Of a DNA stretch of 64,000 nucleotides, positions 1 through 37,629 are shown piece by piece (position 1 is the stretch's first letter; each line of letters begins with the position of its first letter). Origin of the DNA: Malurus cyaneus samueli (lineage: Eukaryota; Chordata; Aves; Passeriformes; Maluridae); NCBI GenBank assembly GCA_009741485.1, contig CM019230.1, positions 12,093,023 through 12,157,022 of the forward strand, read 5' to 3'. The notes beneath the pieces are model-generated. The model was not told where the DNA came from, searched no databases, and saw only the letters and a program-made list of their open reading frames with translations. The position numbers and the translations under genes were made by a program.

Positions 1-99
1 AACCACAGATAGGTCTCACAGTGACTAAAATTGGGAAAAAAGAGCAGCTCCTTTCTTCACACACTGTATATGGCAAAAAACCGAACATGAATTGGTGAG

Positions 100-174
100 C
101 AGATGGGAGTGTTGATCCTTCCTTCCAAATATGGGGAAGGGATGAACCAGGGGGACTAAGCTGAGCCTATAAAA
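100..174 (+). promoter_or_regulatory. MYH3: MYH3 core promoter: E-box, CArG box, TATA box
   Basis: A perfect TATA box (TATAAAA) lies at 168-174. A perfect CArG/SRF site, CCAAATATGG, fits CC(A/T)6GG at 125-134, and a CAGATG E-box lies at 100-105. SRF and MyoD-family factors acting through such sites are established regulators of muscle genes. The spacing (CArG about 35 bp 5' of TATA) fits a muscle promoter, and the MYH3 exons follow on the same strand. Transcription probably starts near 198-205 (inference from TATA spacing). Confidence 0.7.
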
Positions 175-197
175 GCTGTATGGGAGGAGGCCCTTGT

Positions 198-548
198 TGG
201 TGGCTCCTGTCCTGGCCATGCCCTTGGCCATGCTGTGACTGACCTGCAGAGGGACAGAAGGCTCCTATCACAGGTCCTGTTCCCCATGCTTGGAGCCTCA
301 CAAGGCTGTAGCACTGCAGTGGGAATTCTGCTGTAGATTCCCTGCTGGGCCATTCCTTGGGCAGGGAAGGAATGGTCTCTGGTGAACTTTCCTGTCCCTC
401 AATAGGCACAGTTACTTGCAGTAAGTGAGAGGTGCTGGGCCTTTGGAGAGACTGTAGCTTAGCTGAGGTCTGACCTTTGACTCTTTCTCTTTCAGAGATC
501 CGAGATGTCAGCCGGTTCCTTCCTGCTTTCAGTTGACTGATTGTTAAG
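198..548 (+). other. MYH3: MYH3 5' UTR exons 1 and 2
   Basis: Exon 2 is well defined at 496-548: a pyrimidine-rich tract ending in CAG precedes it and GTGAGG follows it. Exon 1 is uncertain. It should begin about 30 bp after the TATA box. The strongest downstream donor is GTAAGTGAG at 421, but that leaves an intron of only 75 bp; a weaker donor GTCCTG near 272 is an alternative. Exon 2 holds an upstream ATG at 505 that opens a short reading frame ending at 540. Confidence 0.5.
505..540 (+). other. Upstream ORF in MYH3 5' UTR exon 2
   Basis: ATG at 505-507 opens 11 codons (MSAGSFLLSVD) and stops at TGA 538-540, wholly inside 5' UTR exon 2. The main ATG is in the next exon (1095). A short uORF like this can lower translation of the main frame. 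Gene B's 5' UTR exons contain no ATG. Whether it is translated cannot be told from sequence. Confidence 0.5.
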
Positions 549-1086
549 GTGAGGGTTTGAGGCATGAAAAGTAATGGCTTGTCCAGGCTGGCTTTTCTCC
601 TGTGCTTACTGTGGCCAGGTCCCTCTTTTCCCCCTGCATGAGCTCCTTCAACAGGCCATGGCACATGTCCATTCCTGCCCACTGTGGCTGCTCTCCGGTG
701 AACTAGGACTGGTTCCATGTTAACAGAGAGTGGGGAAAGTCATAAATTAAAAACCAGAAGAAAAACAATCTTCAGGGCTTCACTTTTTCCAAGGACCACA
801 TGAATCCTTCAGGGATTCCCTTTGCCCCACTTTGCTGGGGAGTCCTCCACCTCCTTTGGACATGGATCTCCTTTCCTTGGGGCCACGAAGAGTGGCAGCT
901 CTTCTTCACTGCTTTTGTACTTTTGAGCTAGGAAAAGCAAACATCTCCCTCAAGACCTCACCGCACACACCCAAGAGCTCAGAGGCATGAAATGGGAGGG
1001 GTGAGCTGGGAGGGCTGGTCAACCTTCAGCTCCACTGTGCCCTAAGCACCACACAGGGAACCAGCCCAGCAGGGTCTGTCTTTCAG

Positions 1087-25652
<24,566 letters not shown>

Positions 25653-25676
<24 letters not shown>

Positions 25677-25815
25677 GCCTCCTCTGGGATAACTAAAACT
25701 TCCACCAAGTATCTCTCCAGCTGTGGTAGGAAGTAGTTTTTCCTTTGTTTATGAACACAAACATTTTCTGTCACTGCTGCTGTACCAGTGTCAATAAAAC
25801 AGATATCAGCAACTT
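25653..25815 (+). other. MYH3: MYH3 terminal exon: 7 codons, stop and 3' UTR
   Basis: Exon 40 ends at 22957 with a clean donor (AAG/GTAAGG) and no stop, so another exon is required. At 25641-25652 a strong pyrimidine tract (TCTTCTTTCTAG) is followed in phase by ATG GTG TTA GGA ACT GAA AAA TGA, giving MVLGTEK and a stop at 25674-25676. Human MYH3 also ends in a short Met-Val tail. The total length becomes 1,941 residues, and AATAAA follows 117 bp after the stop, fitting the short 3' UTRs of sarcomeric MYH genes. Other short exons in this interval remain possible. Confidence 0.65.
25793..25798 (+). terminator. MYH3: MYH3 poly(A) signal AATAAA
   Basis: AATAAA lies 117 bp after the proposed stop, with GT-rich sequence (25820-25860) downstream. 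It is the first canonical signal after the terminal exon. Confidence 0.55.
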
Positions 25816-28800
25816 CAGATGTGGATGTTTCATTGAGAGTAATTTTGTTTCTAAGTTTAGTCAAAATTATGGGTTTGAGTCTTACTTCTGCTATGACCAG
25901 TTTGACCAATTTTATCCTGAATTTAAAATCTAGAGGTTTGACAGGCTTCCTCCTCACCTTCTGGTTGGAAGCACTCACCCTGAGCGTGTTAGATGAAGCT
26001 GATAATAAAGTACTGTATGAACAGATGTGATGTGTCAAACATGCAATGTGAACCAAATGCCAGTGCTCATGCTTGCTTGCACTGCTGTGTCTCTGCACAG
26101 AGAACAGCACTGGTGCAGCCTGTGAGCCCACGGCCATCTGTGGGCATTGCCAGTCAAGTGTTTATAATCTTGCAGTCAAACCAGCCATCAGCAAGGCTGC
26201 CCCACTTCTGAGCTACTCAGTGCTGCAGCTCTGAGCTGACCTGAACTTGAATCTGTACATGTTCCCATGGAAGCTGTTATCAAAGGGTCTGCAATGTGAG
26301 CAGCAAGGTCTGAGTAGCTGCCTGGAGCTCATCTTCCAGTGGCACTGGGTACTGTCATTCCACTTGGTGTTTCCCAAGGAGAAATATGTGTTCAGCTACT
26401 CTGTGGTGAATGTATGGAAGAGTTGAAACTGCAAGATCTCGGGTACTGAGGAAACACAGAAGACTGCTGAGGACACACACTTAGTACAGGAAGGGCTGGT
26501 GGGTGAATGAAATACATTTGTGAAGATATCCCAGTGCTCTGAGAAGGTAAATTAATTCATGGCATGAGGCACTGGGTCAGATAGAAAGCTGGCACTGTTG
26601 GGAAGTTCTCAGTGACTGCTTCATATCCCTGTGCCTGGGAAAAATACATCAAAATGGATCTCCTTACCTGTCTTCAGGACACAGCTATGCCAGTGCTCAG
26701 GAAGGAGTCTGACCTTCTCCTTCTGTCAATAACAAGGATGGGAGAGCAGACATGCAAGATGTTCTGTCACCACTGTCTGAAAAAATTATGGCTGTCACCT
26801 CTTTCTCAGTTTTCAGCTACAAAGAGGTTAATAAAACCAGCAGATACCTGTCTCTCCCATGACACCTTTGAAGGTTTCACCATGGCTCCCTGTCAGACAC
26901 CCATTTTTTTTTCATTCCTCCTCACCCAGTGCACTCATTCTCATTGGTAAAAGGGCAGGATGGCTTTATTGCCAGGTCGAGCAGGGTTTGGGGTTACTGA
27001 TTTCCCCTCTCACTTTGTTCTCCAGAGGTCTGGAAACTACTGCCCTAGTTACAATTAATTTTTTATATTTTCTTCAAAGGGTTAGATAACAATTATTAGA
27101 AAATTGCCCAATTTTTCCTATTACTGCCCAGGAAGCAGCCTCATGAAATACTGAATTGATGAGAGGCAAGATCTTCAGTTTGCCTGAGAAACCTGGAGCT
27201 CTGATAAGCCTTATAAGTCCATGTAGCCAAAAACTGTCCCCACACATGACCCTTTCAAGACAGGCCTCCATCTACTGTTATAGGCTTGTGATTTGGGGAA
27301 ATCAGAGTTGAAAGCTCTGGGACAGATGTGGATGTGTTGCTCTTCTGCTTTCCCAAGCTGTTTCAGCCTCTGTTGCCTGGAAGCAGCACAATTCCCAGGG
27401 GATCACCTGCACCTTGTTCTCAGCTGTTCATGACACAGTGCTGTGCTTCAGGATGTAATCCAAAGTCCTGTTTTGCTCCTAGGCCATGTCACTGACCTTA
27501 GTCCACCCTGTCAAAGGAGTGGTTACTCAGTACTCTGCTACATGAACCACAGGAAAATAGTTGTAATTTGTTTAGGAGTAGCTGTGCAAAATCAACAGAA
27601 AGTTGCTATCTGCTAGGCAATATAGCAAGCCTTAGCAGACTCTCATTATTTATTCCAGAGTATCCAGGCAGCAACATGGCATTGTCATGTAATCCTCCCT
27701 CTTGCCCACTTTTGGTACAAAGTTTGTCCCAGCTACAGTGCCTGGTTCTCTGGGACTCCTCCCCACCTGCTCAAGTGCAGTGGGCAGAGCACAGCAGCCC
27801 CAGCAGCCCCTGCAAGGCATGGATGTGGCTTTAGCAGGATAATCCTTCACTGCAGCAGCTCTTTTCTGCTGCCAGTGGAGCTCTCTCCCATTTCATAAAG
27901 TGGAATTCACTTTTGGTTGGTGTTGGCTCTGACTCACGGCAGGGTTGGCTGAACAGCAGGTGCCAGGGCTTGGCTTTCCCACCTGGCACCTGGAGTCCCA
28001 GGCTGACCTGTGGCCACCCAGGACCACGGTGCCTGTGTTGGCATCACACACCGTGCATGGAGGTGTGGTGAGTTTGGAGTGGGGATCCTGAGAGCATCGT
28101 GGCAGGTTGGGCTCACAGGCTGCTGGTAGCAATGCAGCTCTGTGGAAAGCCTGTGGTGCACTTTGAACGCTGCCAATTGCACACAATAAGAAAAAAAGAT
28201 TGAAAGAAACGCATGGCCACGGTCACAAACCTTCACAACTCGAGTTACTGCAAAGAAGCTTGGCGTGTGCTGAGCAGCCATGGGCCAGGGCAGCACAAGA
28301 GTGAGCCCTGCAGTGCTGGGAATCCTCAGAGCAGCACACAGCCCTGTCCAACATCCCTGTCACAGAGCCTGCCACATCACAGACCACATGCTCAGGCCCC
28401 GCTTCAGGAATCAGCAGGCAAGGGGATCCACAGGAACCTGAACCACATCACAGCACCAAACGTGGGAGTAAAGACTGACTTTATCCCCAGCCTGACCTTG
28501 AACTGAACAGCCATGGTGGTCTGTGCACAATGCCCACACTCACTGCACTGTGTTCTGACAGGCACAGGGAATACCCAGCAAGCACAGAGGTGCTGGCAAA
28601 GCCTGACTGAGGAGGGTAACTTATTAGGTTGCTGGAAAAAAGAACTTGACCATGAATGAGGAGTTGTAGCTCTTGTCTGCTGGCTGAACTGATGGAGTCT
28701 TTGCAGCAGTGCTGGGTGTGCATGGGAGTGGCTTAAAAGGTTGGGACTGTTCCAAGTGGCCTTTTTCCAGGAGCTAGGATGAGATTGACCCCCAAGGTGT

Positions 28801-29348
28801 GGGATTGCATTTAGTGGCAGCACTTCATGAGCTACTCAATACACACTCAGCATACTGACCACTTGTTCTTGCCCACTAACACTGCTGCTGTGCACCAGTC
28901 CAGCTGAATATGGAGCAACAAGGGAGACCAGCTTGGCTGGTTGATCCAACTGGAAAACTCCTCTGGGAAAGAGGTGGTTTTTCCTCTGACAGCTTAATGT
29001 GAGACTTTTCACAAAGCAATGTAAATTAAACAAGTAAATTAGACATAAAAAAGTGGAATGAAAGAAATCCACACCAAAAAAAGAAAGAAGATGTTAAAAG
29101 GATAGGAATAAGTTCATAAGGGAATTTATGATGGTTGAGAAGAGAAAAATGGAGCCTCTCAAACATTCTTGATGCTGGAGAACCATTCAGAAATGGAGAG
29201 CTTCAGGCGGAAAGAGGCAAATACCTTCCTGGATGCAAAGGATTTGTGTTCCAATGCATGTTTTCAGCAGGTTGTTTGGGGCCTCACAATACCCTCTGGT
29301 ACCTCTGTGGAGCTGATTGAAAATAAATCAGGAGGCCTCATGCGCTGA

Positions 29349-30073
29349 GCTCAGGCCCAGGTGCACACCCTCAGGCAGGGCCTGCCCTGAGCACGGCTGG
29401 GCACTGCTGATGGCGCTGAGGACTGGCCCTGCACCCCCAGCAAACTCATCCTGCTCTCACCTCCTGTGCTCCAAGGCCACACCAAATTGCCCCTCAACCT
29501 TCACAAGAGCCATTGCTAGAGGAGGGGACAAGGCTGCAGAGAGCTCTGGAGGAGGCCCATGCCAGGAGGATCAGCCCATCACGTGTCTCCTCTCATCCTC
29601 AATGTCAAAGGCCCAAAATAGCTCTGCTCTCCTAAGACTTCTGTGCGGGGTCGTGCCTGTTTGTGGGGAGGATTGGCTTCCACTAATAGCGCCTGAAGAC
29701 ATTCCTGGGCGGGTAGGCTGCCTTCTATGTGGCACTGCAGCGTGCTGCCCTGGAGGAGCTGGACACGTGTGCTGTGTCCCAAGACAGCAGCTGCTATTCT
29801 TACCCCACAGAGACCTGCTGTGGCACAGCTCCATTCCCAGCTGAAAGGTCAAACAGCAGAACGGGGCCCGAGCTGCTCCCCCTGCTCAGAGCCTGAATCC
29901 AGAGTGTTCCCCTTTGGAGCCCGTGCAAAGCCCTGTGCCAGTCCAGGGCCGGGGCCGTGGCCATTCCCTCCTGGGATGTGCTGTCCCATGGGTGACACTG
30001 CAGCTGTCCAGGTACTTCCAACAGTCAGACAGAGCTCCTTGGGGTGGATGGGGCATCCTCTCTCTTGTAAACC
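29349..30073. repeat. Intergenic element, copy 1 (paralogue at 62725-63452)
   Basis: About 725 bp here match a second copy downstream of gene B. The core (about 29530-29855) is almost identical to 62895-63220, with essentially one substitution seen. The copies diverge towards both edges with small indels. The core contains E-boxes CACGTG (29580, 29764) and CAGCTG (29788, 29838) and a CArG-like CCAAAATAGC (29613-29622). No credible ORF or transposon hallmark is visible. It could be a segmental duplication, a duplicated enhancer or an unknown dispersed repeat. Confidence 0.8.
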
Positions 30074-33000
30074 AACAAATTAATGCAATGCCTGTGGACC
30101 CAAAAGACCATCTTTTGCGCTGAAGGTCACCAAGCAGCCCCAGTCCATGAATCCCTTCCCTGGTGAGGAAAGCAGAGGCAGGGCTTGTTCCATGAACCGC
30201 AGCATTGCAGAAAGCTTTGTCTCTCTCTCAGCCAAGTGGAGCAGGAGCAGCCTGTTGAAAGGTTCAGATCAAATAGAGCTGGACCTTAGTGCATTACATG
30301 TGACCAGCTGAACTTGATATTTTGTGACTCTTGTTGCAGAAAAAAATTGCTAAGAGAGAGTGTGGAAGGGTAACCACAGAACTGAGGTGGGGTTGAAACT
30401 GTGCTGGGGCTCCATAAAGCATCTGGGAGGAGGAATGCAAGATGGATGAGGAAAAGAAAAAAGTGATAAGATGGTAGAGGATGTGGCAGGTGGAAGAAAT
30501 GATAACTCACATCAGGTTTGGAGATGAAAGGTTAGGAGAAATCTGAGGGGAACTGCTGGAAAACACCACAGTGATAATCTGCAAATTACTAACTCATACC
30601 CCACCTTTGAAATGCTTTGTAAAGCCTAATTTTAGTTTTGAAAAAATCAGTTGTGTATTTATTCTGTTCTTTCATCACTGCTGAGAAGGTACAAGGCTCA
30701 TCACTCATGCCCAGGCTGGTGCTGAGCACAGACAACAAATCCTCTGGTAGCACTTCCCAAAACAGGGAACACAGGCTGTTCTGGGGGAACAGAGTGAAAA
30801 TCCAGACCTTCCCAGAGGGCTGAAGAATTCAGGGACTACTCCCAGCTGGAGCCTGGAAGCCCTCACCAGTTCAGCTCCCCAGGCAGAGCAGGGGTCCAGC
30901 AGCCTCAGGAGCTGCTTTTCTCTCTGTGAGGGGGTAAGAGGATGGGGGTGATGCAGAGTGGTCCAAGCTTTGAGCTGCTGCTGTGGCCCACCCCACAGGG
31001 ACCTGGCTTGTCACTCTTTGTGAACCTGCCCTGTGGCATATGTTTTATGAACAATCATCCAAGAAAAAAACCTTAAGCTGTTCTGCTTTGCATGAGTGAT
31101 TTACCTTTCAGGAACAGCAGGGACTTGTATTCTTCTCTTGGTACCTCACATGAATGCAGAGACCAATTACAGAAATGTTTAGCCTGTCCCACAAGGGAAT
31201 CTGTCTGCCAAAATAAAATAATGAAACTCTTGGTAAATTTTCTAAGGATGCAAATCAACTTTACTTCAAGAAAAATGTAGTTCAGAAACGTCACTAGAAA
31301 AATCTGCTATATATCCTGCTGGCAACTTCACTGCATTGAGTGTCACTCAGAAAATTCTGTGGTAATCCTCTAGATTGTCTTAGCCTTGAAAAGTCTAATT
31401 TTTAAAGTGCACAGATTTATAGAAATTCCATACCAGTTTATTTCCATTTACAGCATTGAAATCTGCCCAGAAGTGGGATCTGTCCATCTGTCCCAAATGA
31501 GTGCCAACTGAGGAAGATCCCACCTCACTGCTGTCATTTTTAGGACACAGTTGCTGCTTGTGCTAATATTATGCACCTAATCCTAGTTCTCCTTCCCTCC
31601 CCCTTTTGTCACTTGCCGTCATTTGACTTTGTCTCACCCGGAGGAGTCTTAGGCTGCCCACCCCACTCCCCTGCTCTGTAACAGGAGCTCCTCAGCTGCT
31701 GTGTGAGTGACAGAAAGGACATCCTGAATGTCACCTCCCAGGCCAGCTCTTCCGCTGGTGTTTGCTGGGAGCATAAGGAGCCTGAATAACAGCACAACTC
31801 TGATACTCAGTGAAGAGTTCTCAGCCCCAAATGAAAGTGTGCTGCTTTACCTGTCTCCCCACTGCTCCGTTAGTTGGGCTGTGCCACTTAGGCTCACCCA
31901 CTGTCATTTTAGTGAAAGACATAGAGAAACACATCTTTTTGAGGTAGACTGTACAACACAAACTTGTAAAAACCCTTTTTGCAGATGGAGCAGTACTTTA
32001 ACATCTCTGCCCACAGTCTTTGAAAAGAGGATCAGGATTAGGAGATAGGAAGGCTACCAGAACAGTGAACAGTTACCTCCAAATGTCAAGTCAGTGCTCA
32101 CTGGTGAGTACAGAAGACAAAGAGTATCAGGAATTACCAAGATCAACTGATAATTGATCCACAAACTTCTGTGGGAACAGGTTGGTCCCAGTCCTTGGCA
32201 CTGAAACTGCTGAAAAACCCCTTTCTTCATGTGCTGTTTCTCAGATAACAACGAGCAATGCAAAGGAGAAGCAACATCAGACTGTGTTTAATTAGGAAGC
32301 ATCCTAGAGCTATAGCACCTATTTAATCAAAGAAAAGAAAGCAAAACTGGTGTTTGTTCTGAGTGGGTTTGCTGTACAATCTGTTTGTTTTGTATTAGTA
32401 ATGAGGCAGGATGTTTTACCTGTGGAGATTTTCAGGTAAAATATGCTAATTCCTCTGAAAATAAACAATTTTCCAGATTCAGCAGATGGAAAAAGCCTTT
32501 GAATTTCTTAACACCAGGTCACTATATAAATGAGAGGAACCCAATTTCAGAAGTGTGCCCAAGCACAGCTGCATGTCACCAAGTCTGTTCCCTGTGTGAC
32601 ACTGCATTCTGACACAGTTGATAACACATTAAAGTGTTTGTAAACAATGAACATATATATGTAGATTCTGTTACAGAATATCTACCACAGTTTATCAGGG
32701 TCTGGACACAGTCACCCAGCAAACTGATTCGGTGGAAGTAGGGCAGAGTAATGACCAGTAGTGACCTACCCCATACAGAACAGGGTTCTTTTCACCTTAG
32801 CTGCACTGTGTGCTCAGAGGAGCAGCACATCCATGCAGATCTTGCTCATTCCTGGTGCATCCTGTGGCCCTGAGCACATCTCAGTTCCTGGTCAGGGCAT
32901 CAGGGACCCTGATCACCACAGGAGGAGCTGCAGTGACCTGTCTGCAGGCACAGGAGACACTGCTGTCTGTGCAGCATTTGAGCCTGTCCTCCAGACCCCC

Positions 33001-33484
33001 GACCCATAGCAGGAGGCTTCCTACTGGAACAGAAGCTGAGCAGCTCTGAGCTCTCTGCAGCCTCCCAGGGCTCACTAGCAGGATATGCAAGAGGATCCCT
33101 GTTGAAGAGGATATCCCATGACCATTACAGGCTCCACATGCAGGGACAAATAGGTCACTGAGACCTGAGAAGGCCAAAGGCTTCTTAGGCTCCATATAGA
33201 GATAGTGGGAATGTGCTTGTGCTTCTGTCTCCTATTACTAGCAGGGACACACAGAATATTGCCATTTTCAGTAGTTTCCCATGTGTAAGTTACTTGCTTT
33301 TTGCTCCAGTCTCATGATCAAGATTTCACCATCTTGAAGTGCTTTGTTCTCTAGAAAGCTTCACCACCTGGGTGGAATGTCATGCAGAGGATGGGTGTCT
33401 GGGGAGAGTGGGATGATGACAAATGTCTTGGATGTGAGAGTCTGCCTGTTCCTTTGAACTCATACAGTACAGCCATTCAGAGAG

Positions 33485-33560
33485 TCACACAAATCACAGA
33501 AGGGTTTGGGTTGAGTGGACCTTTAGAGCTCACCTAATCCAATCTCCCTGACATGGGATG
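33485..33560 (-). mobile_element. Short CR1 LINE 3' end
   Basis: A degenerate CR1 terminus reading ACAGAAGGGTTTGGGTTGAG then CACCTAATCCAATCTCCCTG on the plus strand. Confidence 0.55.
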
Positions 33561-34224
33561 GGACATCATGCAATCTTTTTTCCTTCAATATTATATTGTT
33601 GTCAGAAAAAGCCCACAGAGGTGATGTTAGTACTGTTCACTGTATCTTACGTATATTTTCTGAAAAATGGTACCTGGAAACTCAGAATGCAAAAAATGTT
33701 TGTACCCCAAAATTCCTGTGATGGGCCTGGGGAAATGCTTACCAGCATTCAGTATCACTGAGAATGCACCCAGACCATGGTAATAAGAGGAATCTCCTGT
33801 ATTCTGTCTGCCCTGCTGCTCCTCACCTGGTGGAGCTCCTTCTTAATGGGATGTGATGCATTTTGCTGCCCCAGGGAGCTCCACAGCTCTCTGACTCTGC
33901 CTGCAGGTCATACTGTTCTTCAAGGACTGAAAGCAACCAAAGCCTGCTGCTGCTGAGGACATTTTAGCTGACATACTGAGAAGCAGTATTATGGATTTGG
34001 TGTTCTGGAGGGATATGCTTTGGCAAGTGGCATGGAATTAATTGTCTTTGACAATGCAGTGAAATCAAAGATTTCCCAGCGGTCCACTCAAGAAACAGTT
34101 TTTCAGGAACGTTTTGGGTTCTTAGCATAAGAAGTGCAGATGCTTTTACTGCTCAGCTTTGTGCAATTGTCTGCTTTGGATGGATAGAGGCAACCCCTAC
34201 ATTAAAGCCATAGAACTGCTTTTG

Positions 34225-34745
34225 TAAAGAAACACCTGGAGGTCTTTAGTTCAGTCTCCCACTTCAAGCATGTCTCTTGCAAGTGTTGGTTCAGTCACAG
34301 TTTTGGTTAGCCAAACTTCGGAGATAGAGGCCCCACAACCTCTATGGGTAGCCTGAGCCATGTTTACATTACCCAATGCCAAGAATTTTCCTGATGTCTA
34401 AGTGAGAATTTTCGTGATGTTTCTGATGTTTAAGCAGAGACTTTCAAGCAGCAATTTGTGATCATTGCCCCTTGTTACATTTTCTGCTGCTCATGAAAAG
34501 CTTGGAGCATTGCCTTTGTAGCTGCCCCTCAGTATATTAACTCTCTTTCCCTCAGATTAACCGTGCCCTTAAACTCTCATCATGGCACAGATTTTCCAGA
34601 CCTTTGCTTATCTTTCCAGCCTTCTGCTGGACTGTCTCCCATTAGTTCAGAGCCCTTTGGAACTGGGGAACCTAAAACTGGACAAACCATTCCAGATGAG
34701 GACTCAGCAGTGTCAAACAGAAGGGACAATAGATTGCTACAATCC
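34225..34745 (-). mobile_element. Old CR1 LINE fragment
   Basis: On the plus strand it shows the order of a reversed CR1: GGAGGTCTTTAGTTCAGTCT, TTGTGATCATTGCCCCTTGT, then GAACTGGGGAACCTAAAACT and CCAGATGAGGACTCAGCAGT. It is well diverged and has no ORF. Confidence 0.65.
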
Positions 34746-37629
34746 ATTGACTCACATTCATACCCACCAACATCCTCCCCCTTGGAGGGCCACCTGTCTT
34801 ACAGAATCACAGAGCAAATAGCCTGAGAGTATCTCCCAGAGTTAGAAGACTAGAAAGAAAAATTCCTTTTCCTACTACAAAACCTTCAGCCATACAGGCA
34901 CATCCTTGTGTTCCATTCTTGTGAGCTTGATGAGTCTGAACAGGCAGGAGTGGGGGGTTCCCAGTAGCCAACACAAAGCACCCACACAGCAACTTCCCCT
35001 TCCCTCTCCAGCCTGGCTGCTGCCTGGTTAAAAAGTGCCTTCTCACTTCTTATCTCACTTAACTGCTTGGCTAGGGAGAAGAAAATGCACATCTTAAGAG
35101 TTGGCAGAAAGGGGGCAGCTGTCTGGTAACTGTCTGAAAAAGGATCTATTTACAGCATGACTGAATCCTTTCTCCTCCATGGGGAATGTGCACCTTGACG
35201 ACACTGCATTGCTGTGCAGGACAGTCTGTATCCAGAGATGGCTTCCAGCCTGCCTCTTCCCATTTATCTGTGCTGTGGTTTGCTGCTGGTCCCAGTGAAG
35301 TTCACCCTGCAGAGATGGAAATAGAATTGACAGAATATTAATGGCTCCCAGGAAACATTGCATTAATTTTTTTCTTTGAGGGGCTTGCGCTTCTTTCAGC
35401 AGGTTCCTTCCTGGACGGATTTCTCCTTGCTGTGCCTGGGTGTAGGAAACACGGCAAAGTTTTCCCTGAAGTAATATTTTGGGATTTACAGAGTTAAACT
35501 ACAGTGAAATCTGGATAATCTATTTCAGATTAGAGACTGCTTCTTTGCAAGAAACCACTATACCAGCTCCTGTAATAGAAATGGTGAGAGAGATGAGTTG
35601 TATAAATTAAACTAAATCCAAAGCAGATGCTCAGTAGCTTAGACTGCTTTCCAGGGATGCTTATGACAGCTGACCAAACACTTTTTTCTTTTCTTGTCAT
35701 ACATTACAACACTGATTGCTAGGTTATTTGCCCAACCTTTTTTTTGCACTTGCTCCTGTCTCCTCCTTTAGCCTTCACAAACATAGTGTCTTTTCCTTGC
35801 AGACAGTCACTGAGAGTTCATTTACTACCTGTATTCACAATGCATGCTCTTACAGGTGCCATTGCTTTAGCTCTAAATTCCATCAGAAAAGTCTTTTAAA
35901 ACAACAACTGAAAACACAGAAGCAGTTCTTGTTTTCTGTTATTTAGTTAATGCAAAAGGGGAAAAAAAAAAGAAACGGGTATGAATTTAGAGCTTTCAAG
36001 CAAAAGTAGTTGATGTTTTATCATTTTGTCTTCTTTTTGTGACTGTTTGAAAGAGTTTGTCTAATGCTGATCCTTCCAGAGGAGTTCTTAGAATAGTTCT
36101 GCTATTCAGTTTGAGTGGCATTATTTAATGCTGAATTCAGTCAGGCCCCAGCACCTTAGCTGGTCTATGACACAGGGTGGTTTTGTGTTGCAGTACAACT
36201 GAAAGACAGGTGAGCAGACACACTTGGTGTCACCTATAAATGCTGCTCCTGTGGGAGGTACTATGATTTAATGTAAAGTATATAAGTGATAGCTGAACTC
36301 AGTATGCAAATTATTCTTAACATGGGGCCACAGCTCTATATACAACATTTTGGAGAATTTTGTTGGATTTCAGTACTTTTTCAATCCTCAAATGACTGAT
36401 ACCAAGCACCTTTGGAGGATTTCATTCAAGACACAAAGCAAAGCCAACATACCCCTAATCACATGTTAATGTTGGGATTTATACTAGGACTGAGGTACTC
36501 ATAAGAGATATTAAGAATGATACTTCTGATGGACACAGAAATACCAATTATGGATTCACAGTAACAATAGTTTCTGAATTTCAGGCAGCAGTTTCTGAAT
36601 TTGTATATGACCACAGAAACTCTCAGCCAAAGTAGGACCTCCTCCAACACTTGATGCAGGGTTAGGTGGGACCAAATATCCCTCAGCTCCTCTACACCCT
36701 GAGAAATCAGATAGTATTGCCAATCTTCTCCGGGTCTGAATCTGCCTGTTCAGACTCATGTGACTTAGTTTTATCAGTTCCCTTCTGTGAATGCTGTCCC
36801 ATTCCTGGGAACACGAGGCTGCTTTCCCTTCTGAGGAGATGACTGCAGCCATAGGATGCCTGGGCTGTCAAAGCTCAGGGTCTGCCATCTCAAACCAGAG
36901 AGTTTCTTTGCTGCAGACACTGGGGATGGCTCCTTCCCATTTGAGTGGAATAGCTCTATAGCTGCCATTTCTTTGTGCCAAGGAAGGCTCTGATTCCTTC
37001 TGGTGATAGGAAAGCTGCCAGATTTACACCTTCAAGATAATGTTGCTAGTTCTCCTACTGAACAGGGTCACAAGCTTCTACCCCTCTGGCTTCAGGCAGC
37101 TTGTTTCCAGATGTTGTGGCACGATACTGAAAACAGTATCAGTCATGGTGGGCCAGAACCACTACCAGAACTGAATCCTGCTTGGTGGTAGTCTTACCAT
37201 CCAGATTCTTCTCCAAGGATCAGAGACTAGTTTCATTAACTAGTGTTTCAATATTTAAGATAGTGAAGGCCAAATCTTTGAAATAAATGACAATTGACTT
37301 GATCTCTTAGGCAGCATATATATTCTTGTCTCTGTGGACATTCTGTTGAACCCAATGCATCTCATCCCATTTGTATGCAAAGCATGGAGTGTTCTGAGGG
37401 AATGTAGAGGCACCTGTACACCTGAATTGCTTTGCTTCAATGTCACAAAGAGTCTTTAGCTGGAAACCCACATATGATTTAATTAGCAATACAGATAAAC
37501 ATGGCAGTAAGATTTGAGTCTCTGTGATTGTACAATTGCTGAGGCCCATTTAACATTAAGTGTTTTCTCTGTTAAGGACAGTATGCAGCTGAGTACTGGT
37601 GAAGCAAAACCCTGAGGTCAATCCGGGAT

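Noticed and set aside
29571..29852. Minus-strand reading frame of 93 codons, nearly the same at 62930-63211
   Set aside because: Both copies lie in the duplicated intergenic element. Conservation is of the DNA as a whole, and the frame has no domain, splice context or promoter.
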